From: Lumbricus terrestris
Lineage: Eukaryota > Annelida > Clitellata > Crassiclitellata > Lumbricidae
DNA length: 64,000 nucleotides
Assembly: GCA_949752735.1 (NCBI GenBank)
Contig: OX457046.1
Location: forward strand, 31,472,316 to 31,536,315
Direction: 5' to 3'
Part shown: positions 45,515 to 56,130 of the stretch, one piece after another
Layout: each line of letters starts with the position of its first letter
Numbering within the stretch: position 1 is the stretch's first letter
Position numbers and translations under genes: made by a program
The notes under the pieces: model-generated
The model's database searches: none
Seen by the model: the letters and a program-made list of their open reading frames with translations, nothing else
What the model was told of the DNA's origin: nothing

Positions 45515-45817
45515 ATGCTCCAAAAATCACCCTGGCACCGCGCGACCAGCTCGTCGTAGACAATGGCTTTGTTAGCTTCTTCTGCAAGGCGTCCGGCAAC
45601 CCTGCCCCCGATGTCTACTGGCGCAAGGGTGGCAAGCGGATCACAACCCCACGAAATCAACGCTACATGACGATCAACATGCCGCACGGTTCCGTACTTC
45701 GAGTGGAACCAGTGAAGGCGAAGAGAGACGACAGCATTCTCGAATGTGTCGCAGACAATGGGGTTGGCGAACCGGCTGTGGCCACTGCCAAGCTGGACGT
45801 GTATCCCGAAGGACAAT
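45515..45817 (+). CDS. Lar: LAR-type receptor tyrosine phosphatase, Ig1 exon
   Basis: A 303-base, phase 1-1 exon encoding one complete I-set Ig domain of 101 residues (numbered from the split Asp). The domain Cys pair is C24 (FFCKASG) and C78 (ILECVADN), with the core Trp W36. The loop after the Trp, RKGGKRITTPRNQR, carries R37, K38, K41 and R42 in the place where vertebrate type IIa receptor phosphatases have the lysine cluster that binds heparan and chondroitin sulfate. The end LDVYPEGQ matches the Ig1-Ig2 linker of the family. The usual tyrosine two residues before C78 is leucine here (L76). Acceptor CTTTCCAG and donor GTGAGT are both good. LAR-family proteins are cell-surface phosphatases acting in axon guidance, synapse formation and epithelial adhesion; those roles are known for the family, not shown here. 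Confidence 0.96.
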
Positions 45818-46427
45818 GTGAGTCCTTATTGTTTATGGTTACAAACTTGTGTATTGTCCAGGAGCGTAGGAGGATGTTATTGTGCCCTGTTCTAAGAGTA
45901 AATCAATGGAAATTATTTATGAAAACATAGATCTTCTTTTCCTTCCGGCTGGAATTAATCCCTCGCAGGGTAGGGGTCAGCCACTCGGATCCGTTTTCTC
46001 CACAGAACTCTGTGTGCAGTTTCTTCCCTCTTGAGGTTGAGTAGTTCGAAGTCCTGTTTAATCGAATAGACGCTAGGAGACAAAATATGTTATATTATAT
46101 TGTAGTGTAATGTAAAAGTTCTCAACAGTGTTTTTCTAATGCGTTCAAACAAGTCAATAGCAATTTTAAAGGACCTGTCTGCACAGCTATCCAGAATTCC
46201 AGATACCTATACTTCTCATTTTATTTTCTTCAAAATATTAAGATGGTTGGCCAACATCCCTGTTGTTGTGCGAACGTTTTGCTGACAGTGTACAGTTAAT
46301 GCACTCATTCTATATCTTTCCAAGTTTACCAGAGGGCGCTATAGTGAGATAGAGATATTGAAAGAAATACTAGTCTCAGTCCTCATGGTTGGCATTTGAA
46401 CATTTGGCATCCATGTTGACGATGAAA

Positions 46428-46432
<5 letters not shown>

Positions 46433-46471
<39 letters not shown>
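46433..46471. repeat. (AT)n microsatellite
   Basis: Uninterrupted TA dinucleotides. Confidence 0.95.
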
Positions 46472-46473
<2 letters not shown>

Positions 46474-46764
46474 ACCAGATCAGCAGAGAACATGTTTGGT
46501 GCAGAATTAGATGCAGATTGCATTACGCTGACTTCTTCTGCTTTGTAGCACGGTGACTTCTGCCATTTCCACCCTCCTCAGAATTTATCCACTCCAGTTT
46601 CGTGCATGCGATTTGATCAGGACGGCTTTGGCCGACCCAGATCAAATCTGCCCTTGTTAGTAAGGCAGCCATTGGGTGCTCCAATTTCATTTGGGCAAAA
46701 AAGGTTTTGGGGGAATATGCAAAGATGGTATATGCAGTGGTTCAGATTGTATTGTATTTTATGT

Positions 46765-46845
46765 TAGCATTTATAAAGCACCTATTAGCATTTATAAAGC
46801 GCCTCTTACAGACTTGGTATTCAGAGGCGCTCTCAGCATGGCAGC
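46765..46845 (-). mobile_element. LINE/SINE tail, minus strand
   Basis: Reverse complement reads GAGAGCGCCTCTGAATACC ... AAGAGGCGCTTTATAAATGC, the shared LINE/SINE 3' end; the final AGCATTTATAAAG piece is duplicated. Confidence 0.7.
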
Positions 46846-46957
46846 CCCGAGGAAATAAGAAAGACTTCAAGCAGCGAAGGGCTGAAGATGACACACTCAA
46901 TAAGATCTTATATGGAACAATTCGTAGTTCTTTACTTGACCCTATATACAGACAGAA

Positions 46958-47000
46958 GATATCTTTCGTTTTCCATTTCCAATGGAAAACGAAAGATATC
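46958..47000. repeat. 20-bp perfect hairpin
   Basis: 46958-46977 and 46981-47000 are perfect reverse complements with a 3-base loop. It could form a tight hairpin in RNA from either strand. Confidence 0.9.
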
Positions 47001-47007
47001 CAAAGAT

Positions 47008-47175
47008 AGCGCTCAACGGATATGTGCATGGAAGAAGATCGAGGGGGAGACCAAAGAAAGGATGGATACGCTAAGAGAGGACTGCGAGGCAGTGGGAATG
47101 TCGATACAGGAGGCGACGCATGTGGCGCAGGATAGACAAAAGTGGAGAGCTACCGTGGAAAAGCACGCCTGACAG
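47008..47175 (+). pseudogene. LINE ORF C-terminal remnant
   Basis: Encodes HGRRSRGRPKKGWI in one frame and, after a one-base shift, DTLREDCEAVGMSIQEATH and DRQKWRATVEKHA to a TGA. The layout parallels the GRQRKTWIDNIRED ... AAWRRHV end of the LINE at 7556-7979, so it is a second, more decayed copy from a related family. Confidence 0.75.
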
Positions 47176-47489
47176 CCATAAGTCAAGTAGCCTAAGTCAG
47201 AAGACAGAGGAATTTTCAGCAATTGAGATATAGACAGAGAGGTGAAGTCTGAACTGATCGAGGCAGAACTTCTCTTACCACATTCGGACTAAGCCATGTA
47301 TTGCAATGGTGTCTATCATATTTAGAGAATTGGTTATTCTTGGAGATAGTTGTATTTCAGTTTAACATCTGGACATAGATGTCGCCCCACTTCGGATTTT
47401 GTTTGTTGTAGTGCATACGGTGTTGTTTTGAGTCTCCACATGCAATTTTTTACTGGGCAGACATAAATATTCATCGGTCTGCCCTCATA

Positions 47490-48060
47490 AATGGCCTACG
47501 ATCGAACGAATGCGCTTCTTTTGTAAACAAGATGCGGTATTTTCATGACCCCCGAATGATATCGCCCGTAAACAAGTCCATTGTAACGGGAGAATTTCCA
47601 CGTTCCATGCTTTCCCGTCCTTTATGCAGTGGGGTCGTCGTCGGCCATGTAGAAACTTTGCTAAAATGGATTACCCAAGCGCTGCACGATCCTGCACAGG
47701 CAAATCCATTTACTCTGCGACTCGCGGTCCCGCGTCTACCTGCGTGGCATTTCAAGCAAGTCGGTATTAGATCATCGCCCGGCGTATTCGCTGATGCAGG
47801 ACGAAAGCAGCGAGGATCAAAGAGAAGCCAGACGGCGAGAAATAATTGCCAGAGGAAGTCGGGGAGGGGGCGAGTCGAGGGGCGCAGATTCTGATTTAAA
47901 ACTGGCCGGATAATGTTATTATCGCAAATGCTCATCAGGACCGGCGCCCGCCTGAATACCAAGTTTTCTGAGCGGAAAATAAACCCGCCGCCGCGAGACC
48001 GTGTTTGTCAGACGGCGGGTTATGTTTATATGAGTTGGACGGGTTTAGACGCCGAGCAAA
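47490..48060. promoter_or_regulatory. CpG-rich patch inside LAR intron 2
   Basis: CpG-dense sequence with facing CCCGCCG and CGGCGGG arms near 47986-48020. Open frames exist on both strands but look like a by-product of high GC. An internal promoter or enhancer is possible; no motif proves it. Confidence 0.25.
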
Positions 48061-48718
48061 GGTGAATATTGATGAGGTTCTGGGGGCTTTCTGTGTGTAT
48101 CCTATAATAGTTGACGAAAATTGACGTGTTTGCAGATATGATGCATTTTAAGTACACTGTAAAGAAGGTAAAATATTGTAGTATTGTTGCCAATGAATGA
48201 TAATGACGAAAATTTGGCTTTGGGAAAAAAGTTTTGGCAGGTCGATAGGATAGGCCTGCATTGCCAGAAATCATTACACAGGTTTAGATGCAGGGCAAAG
48301 ACGACTATTTCCTACGGCTAACTTATTGTTATTATTATTATTTTTTCTTTCTTTCTTTTTACTTGAGGTACCTTAGATCCCTCGAGATTTCAAAAATTAT
48401 GCTTGGAGCTGTTGTTCAGTGTCTAGAAAATCAGGCCTCGTCCTCTGCAACAGTAGTTGTATTATTATTTTTACTGCTATTATTATTAATATTATTAAAC
48501 GATAATAATGATGTAATAATAAATAATAATAATAATTTTTTTAAATTATTATTTTTCTTTATTACATCATTATATTATCGTATTTCTATCTAGATCTTTC
48601 GATCTATGAAATTTATTTTATATAATGCCCTTCAAGATAACTAGAGGCCTACTCAGAAGTACTCCATCACATGCCTATTATTATTTTATTGTTCTTATTA
48701 TTGGTTTTGTTTTGTTAT

Positions 48719-48720
48719 TG

Positions 48721-48758
<38 letters not shown>

Positions 48759-48784
48759 GTCATCATCATCATCATCATCATCAT
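48719..48784. repeat. (CAT)n microsatellite
   Basis: About 22 CAT triplets with one CGT. Confidence 0.96.
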
Positions 48785-48787
48785 TGT

Positions 48788-48960
48788 GGGGCGCGGTGGT
48801 GTAGTGGTGGCGTCGTCGCCTTGAAGCCGGAAGGTTCGAGGTTCGAATCCACCTCGCCGCGTAAGGACCTTGGGCAAGTTCTTCACTCACAATTGCTCAG
48901 CGCTTCGGCGTGAAATTCCAATGCAGTGTCCGCTCTGCATTGGGAGCGCCTCTGAGTAGC
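48788..48960 (+). mobile_element. tRNA-derived SINE
   Basis: Head GGCGCGGTGGTGTAGTGGTG with B box GGTTCGAATCC, body ACCTTGGGCAAGTTC and AATTGCTCAGCGCTTCGGCG, and tail GGGAGCGCCTCTGAGTAG. The cleanest copy of the family in the window. ACCTTGGGCAAGT recalls the CORE-SINE central domain; that link is tentative. Confidence 0.9.
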
Positions 48961-49085
48961 CATTATTTTATATAATACCCCTTCAGGATAACTAGGGGCC
49001 TACTCAGAACTACTTCATCACATGCCTATTGTTATTTTTATTGTTACTATTATTGGTTTTGTTTTGTTATTGTCATAATCATCAT

Positions 49086-49094
49086 CATGATCAT

Positions 49095-49162
<68 letters not shown>

Positions 49163-49290
49163 CCATCACCATCATCATCACCATCATAATCATCATCATA
49201 ATCATCATCATCATCACCACCACCATCTTAATCATCATCATCATCACCACCACCATCACCATCATCATCACCATCATCATCGTCATCACT
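49086..49290. repeat. (CAT)n microsatellite
   Basis: About 200 bp of CAT with CAC interruptions. Confidence 0.95.
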
Positions 49291-50162
49291 TTTATGGTGC
49301 TCCACTGTTTAATTGCCATGCACGAATCAATGGTAAGCTCAGTCAGCAATTGTAATTGAAGGAAGGACTTGCTCATGGTCCCCCTAGCCAGAGTAACCTT
49401 CTTCTGCAAGACTTGAACAATCCACACTAAGACAGTCACTGTAACTAATCTGCTGAAACGTGTCTATATGCTTGTGCTTCTCCACCCACACTTTATATAG
49501 TGCCTCTAAGTACCTTGTAAACACAATGTGGTACCTCACGAATGTGCAGAGCAGTGCAATTACGAGAGCGAGAATTTTTGATCGATGGTGTGCTCAGTTT
49601 GTGGACCGAGTATATATGCTCGCAGCGTTTTAAGCACACTCGAACCTACATGTATTACACTCGTGTGTATTATACTCCGAGCATATTCGGTGCATGCACG
49701 GGGTGATAATGGATCGCACCCAGAGTGTGGACCATTCTGAACTATTGACGGTTCGGGCAAACTACCAGGGGACAGATTATTCAGGTTTTGATGATGTGCG
49801 GCTCTGGCTTCCATGTCTGGCCACGCGGATGAAAGCTTAATGGCTGATGTTTGTAATCTCCCCTTCAGCTTGTTGCATGCTGGCATGAAAAATTCACGAT
49901 GTCAGCTGGGAACATGGATTTATATCTGTGAGTTCTTATACATGGCGTCCTCTGCCAGTTTGACGTTTGGTGACTGCAGTGCTAAAACTCATTCTCTGAT
50001 TTGCAGAAGAATTATTCCAGAGCAATTTGACTGAAAGACTAAAAAATTCTGATAAAAAATTTCCGGTCAAAGGGTATTGTCGGTGTGTGGCTCGGTGGTT
50101 GCCATCAGTCCAAGTCGACCGTTGCCCCTGCTAGAAACCTGAATTTACCCCCCCCACACCAC

Positions 50163-50479
50163 CAAGGGGCGAATCCAGGGGCCAATCCGGCAATCCCCCC
50201 ATCAGAAATGTGCATAGGACGTGGCTCCCCCAATCAGGCTTCAACAAGGTCTCGATCAATGTAGTGGGAAAGTAGGATATGACTAAAAACTAATTATTTA
50301 GCATTGACTTGAAAGTCGTCATCTATTTCGGCAGAGAAATTCCCGTTTATTTTCACAGACATTTTGACCAGATGACTAAAAAAGGTCGTTAGATTTTTCG
50401 GCCACCAAAGATGAACGAAATTTTTCCCCAACCCAAGGGGAAAAATTTTGGCCCCTTCGAAATTTTTTCCCCGCCCCTG
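50163..50479. mobile_element. hAT-like MITE, CAGGGGCGGATCCAGG family, copy 2
   Basis: Ends CAAGGGGCGAATCCAGGGG and TTTCCCCGCCCCTG; interior GACTAAAAAAGGTCGTTAGATTT matches the copy at 17702-17984. No clear target duplication. Confidence 0.68.
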
Positions 50480-51185
50480 CCCTTCATCCCCAAAGCAGGA
50501 GGACTAGATTGAACACTGCCTGCCCAATAACTTTCATCGTACTGTTACAATAGACATTACATTGATCCGACAGCAGCACATCCATCAGTCGTTGACGTCA
50601 ATTAAATGCAATGCCCCAGAGCAACGCAGCACATAAAGACAATGCAGCGAAAGTGGAGCGGAGCTGGAAGGACCGGGGAATGCGGAGAACGCGCACACAC
50701 ATTTAAACGGTTGCCAGCGCTCGGAAGATGGATGGATCGTCCAAGTGACAAAGCAGGCCGAACAAAATGCCGGCAATTTCGATAACTGCATCTTCGTCGT
50801 CGTCGTCGTCGGCCCTGGCCCGAAGTTCCTTCGGAATCGGTCGGCCAACGGGCGGAGAAATGAGTTTCCGGCAAATAATTTCGTCGCTACTTGGCTCAAA
50901 TTGTCTGCAGATTGAGTAACCGCGAGCAGACGACTTTTGCGTATATATACGACATAATGACGTAGAGCTTCTTCATGACGATGTTACGATTTCAATCAAT
51001 CGTGTATTTTCTTCGTAATGGTTTTGACATGTGCGATCACCTTTGACGATCTGCTGCAGATGGCGGCCGGTTTTACGAGTGTAAGTAAGTAGGTAAATAT
51101 GTAGGCTACTTTATGACATGGGCTCAGTCAGTCACTGGTTTTTAACACAAGGCAAACTGCTAACATGGCTATTATTGTTGCTGTT

Positions 51186-51198
51186 GTTATTATTATTA

Positions 51199-51253
<55 letters not shown>

Positions 51254-51275
51254 CATCATCATCATCATCATTATT
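51186..51275. repeat. (TTA)n/(TCA)n microsatellite
   Basis: About 90 bp of TTA triplets ending in TCA triplets. Confidence 0.95.
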
Positions 51276-51947
51276 ATTTCAACCTTTATTAAAACACCAC
51301 TCAAGCTTAAAACAAAACTCAAAAAACGGAAATGTGTTGAAGCGTAGAGTGCATTGTTCTCGTCCCCGGGGTGTGGTGCAAAGGTTCCTCTAAAAGCAAC
51401 GGCGTTGAATCGCTGTGTGCATAATTATTGAAATCCTCTGGATTGGAAGAGGTAGACAATCTCCCTTGGATCGCTGGAAACAGTGGCACAAAATTATTAT
51501 TAATATTAATATTATAATTTGTAATATTAATAATATTATTATTGTTATTTTTATTATTATTATTTTTAAATTATTTATTATTTTGCTGTGTCGCCCGAGG
51601 TAGTAACCTAAAGATCCCTCAGGCTGTAAAAGATGAAAATTAGTTTATAGGTTCTCGTCTCCAACGTGCTCAATTATTATTAGGCTACTATTATTTTTAA
51701 TATTATTGCTATTATTTTCACTGAGGTAGGCCTGCATGTGATCCTCAGGTGTCTAGAAAACTATACTTGTATGTTGCATGCTAATTGACTGTAAATTCAG
51801 TTTTTTTCCATTAAAGATAGGCTACAAGCGTAGTGCAAAAATTGTTGTACACAGATCACTGACGCCGAGATTTCCGTTTGCGTAGGCTGTTTCTTGGCGC
51901 CATAATTATGTCCTAAGTGATCTAGTATTGTCTGTCTCTTTCTGTAG

Positions 51948-52121
51948 CTCCGAGCGGCTACCCCCGCATTGTCGAAGGCCCAACGCTGAAGGCCGTGGAG
52001 AAGGACCGCAACACGGTGATGATGTGCAGCGCGACCGGCAACCCGGAGCCGACGATCACTTGGCTGAAGGACGCAATTCCGGTGGATTTGTCTGATCCCA
52101 GACTGAAATTGTTGCCCACAG
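51948..52121 (+). CDS. Lar: LAR-type receptor tyrosine phosphatase, Ig2 exon, first half
   Basis: A 174-base, phase 1-1 exon encoding 58 residues: SPSGYPRIVEGPTLKAVEKD, the first domain Cys in MMCSATGNPEP, and the core Trp in ITWLKD, ending in PRLKLLPT. It joins the Ig1 exon in frame (EGQ-SPSGYP) and the next exon in frame (LLPT-GGLQI). The split of Ig2 over two exons at this point matches the family, in which the junction is the site of the alternative microexon meA in vertebrates. The acceptor is TTTCTGTAG and the donor GTTTGT, a somewhat weak donor consistent with regulated splicing. Confidence 0.95.
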
Positions 52122-52301
52122 GTTTGTTCGTCGTTTTTCGTCATAACGTAGGCTACCACTGCGGGCGTGCTACTAATTCTGAATGCAGTTATGATCAATC
52201 AATAAATCAATCAATCAATCAATATACTTTATTGATCAATCATAATACATGCAAGAAAACAGTGAGTTCTTTTTGGCAGGGAATTCCAAGTTAGTGGTCC
52301 A

Positions 52302-52503
52302 CAGGTTTTTTAAACGTGCAGTTGTACACAAAAAGACTTGAAAAAGTGCAGTTCTAAATGGATTTGTGCAGTTGTAGAAGCACTTCTGTACAGTTAAAAC
52401 TAGCAGAAAATGGTTATTGTTCTCCGATTGGAAGTAATTTACCATAGAAGATTGGAAAGGAAAGAAGATGTGCAGTTCTAAAAATTCCTTAAAAACAGCC
52501 CTG
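52302..52503. mobile_element. hAT MITE, GTGCAGTTGTAGAAGCACTT family, copy 3
   Basis: About 200 bp ending AAAACAGCCCTG with GTGCAGTTGTACAC near the start. Target duplication not recognisable. Confidence 0.75.
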
Positions 52504-53614
52504 CTAATATGATCCGTGCTAATTAAAGAGACAAATATGTTAAATGATGAATTTTTGATATCTGCTATAGAGCAGCTATAGACTCGGACAATGCTTTCTT
52601 AACAGATATTTTCTGCATAGCTGTTGACGTCCACCCGTGCCTCACACTTGTTGATGTTGTTTAACGGCATTGTGTCGTATCCTTCTCTTGCTATGTGCTA
52701 AAATGAACGAGATTAAAAAGAGAATAATATTGAAAGTTCTCTCAAGATATTCTAGTATTTGCTCCTCTGATGTTCTCAACCCTGACTGCACTAAAGCCTA
52801 CATTATATCGTCCACAAAGCGCGACGTTATTAAATACAGAAGGGAGACTTACTGTCTCTCTTCTATATTTACTGTGTTGCTGCTTCAAGATTTCATAATC
52901 CTACTTATTTATACCTTCATAGTTAATATCCGCCTCTCATACGCTCTTTTCCGGTTTCCCAGAAACGAAAATAGAAACGTGAGAGCAATCTTCCTGGCAT
53001 CTATATGGAGATTCAGCCGCTTTCAGAGCGGTCTTAATGGGCGTCTTAGATCCACCGCACAAAACTCTACAGAAATATCAATCTGCGGTCAGCGAATTTA
53101 TCCCAAAGAAATCGTCTTGGAGCGTCGCCGAACGCGAGCGACCTCTTGTATCGAACGATGCTTTCGTTTTAAGTCGATTCAGCTCTTTGGGTGAAAGGCA
53201 GAATTTAATAACGGATTTCACTGGCGACCTGAAGTCGTATAGGCCTACGATTGCGGTTGTTGGAGCTATTGTCATTGTAGGCCGCTGTGCAGGGCCACAG
53301 ACAGGGATCAGAGGGAAAATGCCAAGGGCTCGGGGACTTTTAGGGACCCGGGCTAGGTAGTTATAGGGCCTACACAATACATAGACTTCGGAATTTATGA
53401 TTTATGCCTTTTAAATGAATGCCTTTTAAAATATAATATTACAGATTATTTACTGCAATTAGTTTAAACTTCAAATTAGCGATTCAATAAAAATCATAAT
53501 AAAATCATATTGTTTTTATAAATATAAAATCTGCACTTTTATTATTTCAATTTGTTTCTAACAAATTTGTTCTCATATATATAATTATATATACTATATA
53601 TATATATTATTTTT

Positions 53615-53828
53615 CAGCGGCGCCCGCAGGATTTTTTTCTTGTGCGCACAGAAATTTTCGATGGAGGGGGAACAGGGAAAAAAATTTCGTCAATGACCTT
53701 TTTCTAGTCATCAACCAAAATTCCCCCAAAAACATACCTTTTCCATCCGCCGAAATAAATGATGACCTTTTTTTTAGTCATCGCGCTGTACGCACTTGCG
53801 TACGTGCGTACGTCTGCGGGCGCCGCTG
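53615..53828. mobile_element. hAT MITE, CAGCGGCGCCCGCAGG family
   Basis: 214 bp, ends CAGCGGCGCCCGCAGG and CTGCGGGCGCCGCTG, with a perfect 8-bp duplication TTATTTTT (53607-53614 and 53829-53836). Confidence 0.93.
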
Positions 53829-54160
53829 TTATTTTTATATATTATTTATATATACATTATTTATATATATTATTTATATATATATTATTTATATATATTA
53901 TTTATATATATATATTATTTATATATGTACTATATATATTATTTTTATATATTATTTATATATACATTATTTATATATATTATTTATATATATTATTTAT
54001 ATATGTAGGCCTACTATATATATATTACTTTTATATGTTATTTATATATACATTATTTATATATTATTTATATGTATTATTTATATATATATTATTTATA
54101 TATATATATATATATTATTTATATAAAAATTATGTACTATATATATATATTATAGCATAT
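53829..54160. repeat. TATATTATTTATA repeat
   Basis: About 330 bp built from ATATTATTTATAT units. Encodes only I/Y/L low-complexity frames. Confidence 0.95.
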
Positions 54161-54258
54161 GCCTTAAGATGCTCTGCTCATGGACCCGGATTTTCTCTCA
54201 TCAGCCCTGAGCATGTGCCACTGTGTGACCGCTTCTCTTTTCTCTTGTGTTATAATAG

Positions 54259-54369
54259 GCGGCCTTCAGATTCGTCACAGCGTCGAGTCGGACGAAGGGA
54301 AGTATGAATGCGTTGCGGAGAACAGCGTTGGCGTCGTCTTTTCCTACGGGGCAAACCTTTACGTTCGAG
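54259..54369 (+). CDS. Lar: LAR-type receptor tyrosine phosphatase, Ig2 exon, second half
   Basis: A 111-base, phase 1-1 exon encoding 37 residues: [20 protein letters not shown] with the canonical D-x-G-x-Y-x-C and the second Ig2 Cys, then ENSVG and the family-typical ANLYVR end. It joins LLPT of the previous exon without a gap. The donor GTCAGT ends the exon in phase 1 right after LYVR, the position of the vertebrate microexon meB between Ig2 and Ig3. The acceptor is unusual: GTTATAATAG with a weak pyrimidine tract. No Ig3 exon could be found in the remaining 9.6 kb. Confidence 0.95.
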
Positions 54370-54539
54370 GTCAGTTATTTCATACAGTGATGCTGTATTT
54401 ACATGATAGCCCAAGGCTTCAATTAATCACTGCATGACTGATTTTTGAAGTGTGCATATTCACGTAATGTGAATGTCAATATAGGACGTGGAATGACCTT
54501 CCCGTTGTAATTTTTTCGCAGCAGGATTCTGGTGGAGAA

Positions 54540-54660
54540 TTCACTTTGGTGCTTGAAGACTCTTCTATTTTCATGGGTCTGTCAGTCATGCTGAGAGAAC
54601 TTATGAATAGCTCTCTGCTGTGAGAAGTGCTTTACAAAATGTTTATTATTGGATTAAATA
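54540..54660 (+). mobile_element. L2-like LINE tail
   Basis: Frame LKTLLFSWVCQSC then TGA, followed by GAGAGAACTTATGAATAG and GTGAGAAGTGCTTTACAAAATG. A second tail subfamily, also seen at 61745-61810. Confidence 0.6.
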
Positions 54661-54736
54661 ATTTAATAATAGTTATTAGATTAGATATATTGTCTGTATG
54701 TAGGTGGAATGTGGGTGGGTGTATGAGTCTTATCTT

Positions 54737-54794
54737 ATCTGACCATTTGTAAAGCGCTTCTCGCAGCAAGAGCCTTTCAGAAGCGCTCCCAGTG
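54737..54794 (-). mobile_element. SINE/LINE tail, minus strand
   Basis: 58 bp reverse-complementary to 55411-55468 with one mismatch. Confidence 0.85.
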
Positions 54795-54943
54795 CGTTTA
54801 ACTCCGAGAAAAAAGGCAAGTTAAAGCAAATCGGAGCTAACGCACTGGTGTGTGCACACGATAAACGCAACGCACCTATTATGCATGTGTGGGTGTGGCT
54901 GTGGGTGGGTATATAAGTGTGTGTGGGTGTATAAGTGTAAGTG

Positions 54944-55131
<188 letters not shown>

Positions 55132-55225
55132 TATCCGACTGGCCAGTACCGCTGCTACAATAGAGTTCTTGCTAACCTCACTAAGTCCTCTTTTTCTTGG
55201 TCTGAAGTTCAAATCTCTATAGTAT

Positions 55226-55480
55226 CGATATTGTGTAGTGGTCAGTGTACTGGACCAATGACCATCGATCGAGAGGTTTGGGTTCGAATCTCTGCTTTAC
55301 AGAAATTTGGTTCCAGATTTTTGTTCCAACTGTGATAATAATTGTTAGATTAGATAATAATAATAATTTACAATATTGTGACACCCACACATACACATAC
55401 ACCCACCTCTCACTGGGAGCGCTTCTGAAAGGCTCTTGCTGCGAGAAGCGCTTTATAAATGGTCAGATATGATGATGAAG
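55226..55480 (+). mobile_element. tRNA-derived SINE, second type
   Basis: Head TTGTGTAGTGGTCAGTGTAC with B box GGTTCGAATCTC, AT-rich body, and tail CACTGGGAGCGCTTCTGAAA ... GCGAGAAGCGCTTTATAAAT followed by GATGATG. Confidence 0.8.
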
Positions 55481-55985
55481 GTTGGCCAACTCAGCCATGA
55501 TGAGTACATCAACTGTACAGTACTGTTAATGGGAAGACGAGACGGTGAGGTAGAGGACTGGTCGCCTATATATCTATCCTCATATGCCGAGGCTGAGTAA
55601 ATGAAGTCGCTAATGCTTCATATCCATGGCTACCTCAGTCTTCTGCTTCTTCAAATCTTCTGTTTCCTCTCCAGTTGAGAATGGAAATCTCCGTTATATG
55701 ATTTCGAACATCAATGCCTCGTGTACTGTGATCATGGTGCCATAAAATTCACAAAATTAGATTAGTTTAATTGTTATAATTGTCAATTGTTAGTATTTAA
55801 AAATCCTTATCATCCTTTGAAAAGCGTTTTTGTGACTTGCTCGGTCGACTTTCATTGTTACCGCTGCAGCTGTAACTTGTAAGCCTACGCTCCTCATTGT
55901 TTCATTTAAGCAATCATAATAATTGCCATTGTTATAGGCCTACGATTGTTGCTTTCATTTCGTGAAATTAATCCTATTTTATATA
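55481..55985. other. LAR intron 4, nothing recognised
   Basis: No coding or element signal. Confidence 0.4.
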
Positions 55986-56130
55986 TCTGTCTGTGTGTCT
56001 GTCTGTGTGTCTTTGTGTGTCTGTCTCTGTCTGTGTGTCTGCCTGTCTGTCTGTCTGTGTCTGTCTGTCTGTCAGTCTGTCTGTCTGTCTGTCTGTCTGT
56101 TTGTTTGTCTGTCTGTCTGTCTGTCTGCAT
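55986..56130. repeat. (TCTG)n microsatellite
   Basis: TCTG/TGTG units, about 145 bp. Confidence 0.95.

Larger units (their letters stand above)
48617..49150. repeat. Direct duplication flanking a SINE
   Basis: A block of about 165 bp (TATAATGCCCTTCAAGATAAC through TTTTGTTATTGTCAT and its CAT run) at 48617-48785 recurs at 48969-49150 with about 90% identity. The SINE at 48788-48960 sits between them. Confidence 0.85.
45818..51947. other. LAR intron 2
   Basis: A 6.1-kb intron with GTGAGT donor and TTTCTGTAG acceptor. Contents are listed separately: (AT)n, SINE/LINE tails, a palindrome, duplicated SINE blocks, (CAT)n, (TTA)n and a MITE. 47530-48030 and 50590-50930 are CpG-richer patches with no recognisable exon. 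Confidence 0.8.
52122..54258. other. LAR intron 3 (meA position)
   Basis: 2.1 kb. Contains a (CAAT)n run at 52197-52222, a hAT MITE, an open frame at 52670-53194 without recognisable domain, a second hAT MITE, and a long TATATTATTTATA repeat close to the acceptor. No microexon could be identified by eye. Confidence 0.7.

Noticed and set aside
45466..45816. 116-residue minus-strand frame over the Ig1 exon
   Set aside because: Opposite strand of a splice-flanked Ig exon with full family signatures; no independent evidence.
47532..47962. Overlapping 120- and 139-residue frames as genes
   Set aside because: Both arise in a GC-rich patch where stop codons are rare; neither has a motif.
52670..53194. 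174-residue open frame as a gene
   Set aside because: No recognisable domain, lies in a LAR intron, composition like surrounding DNA.
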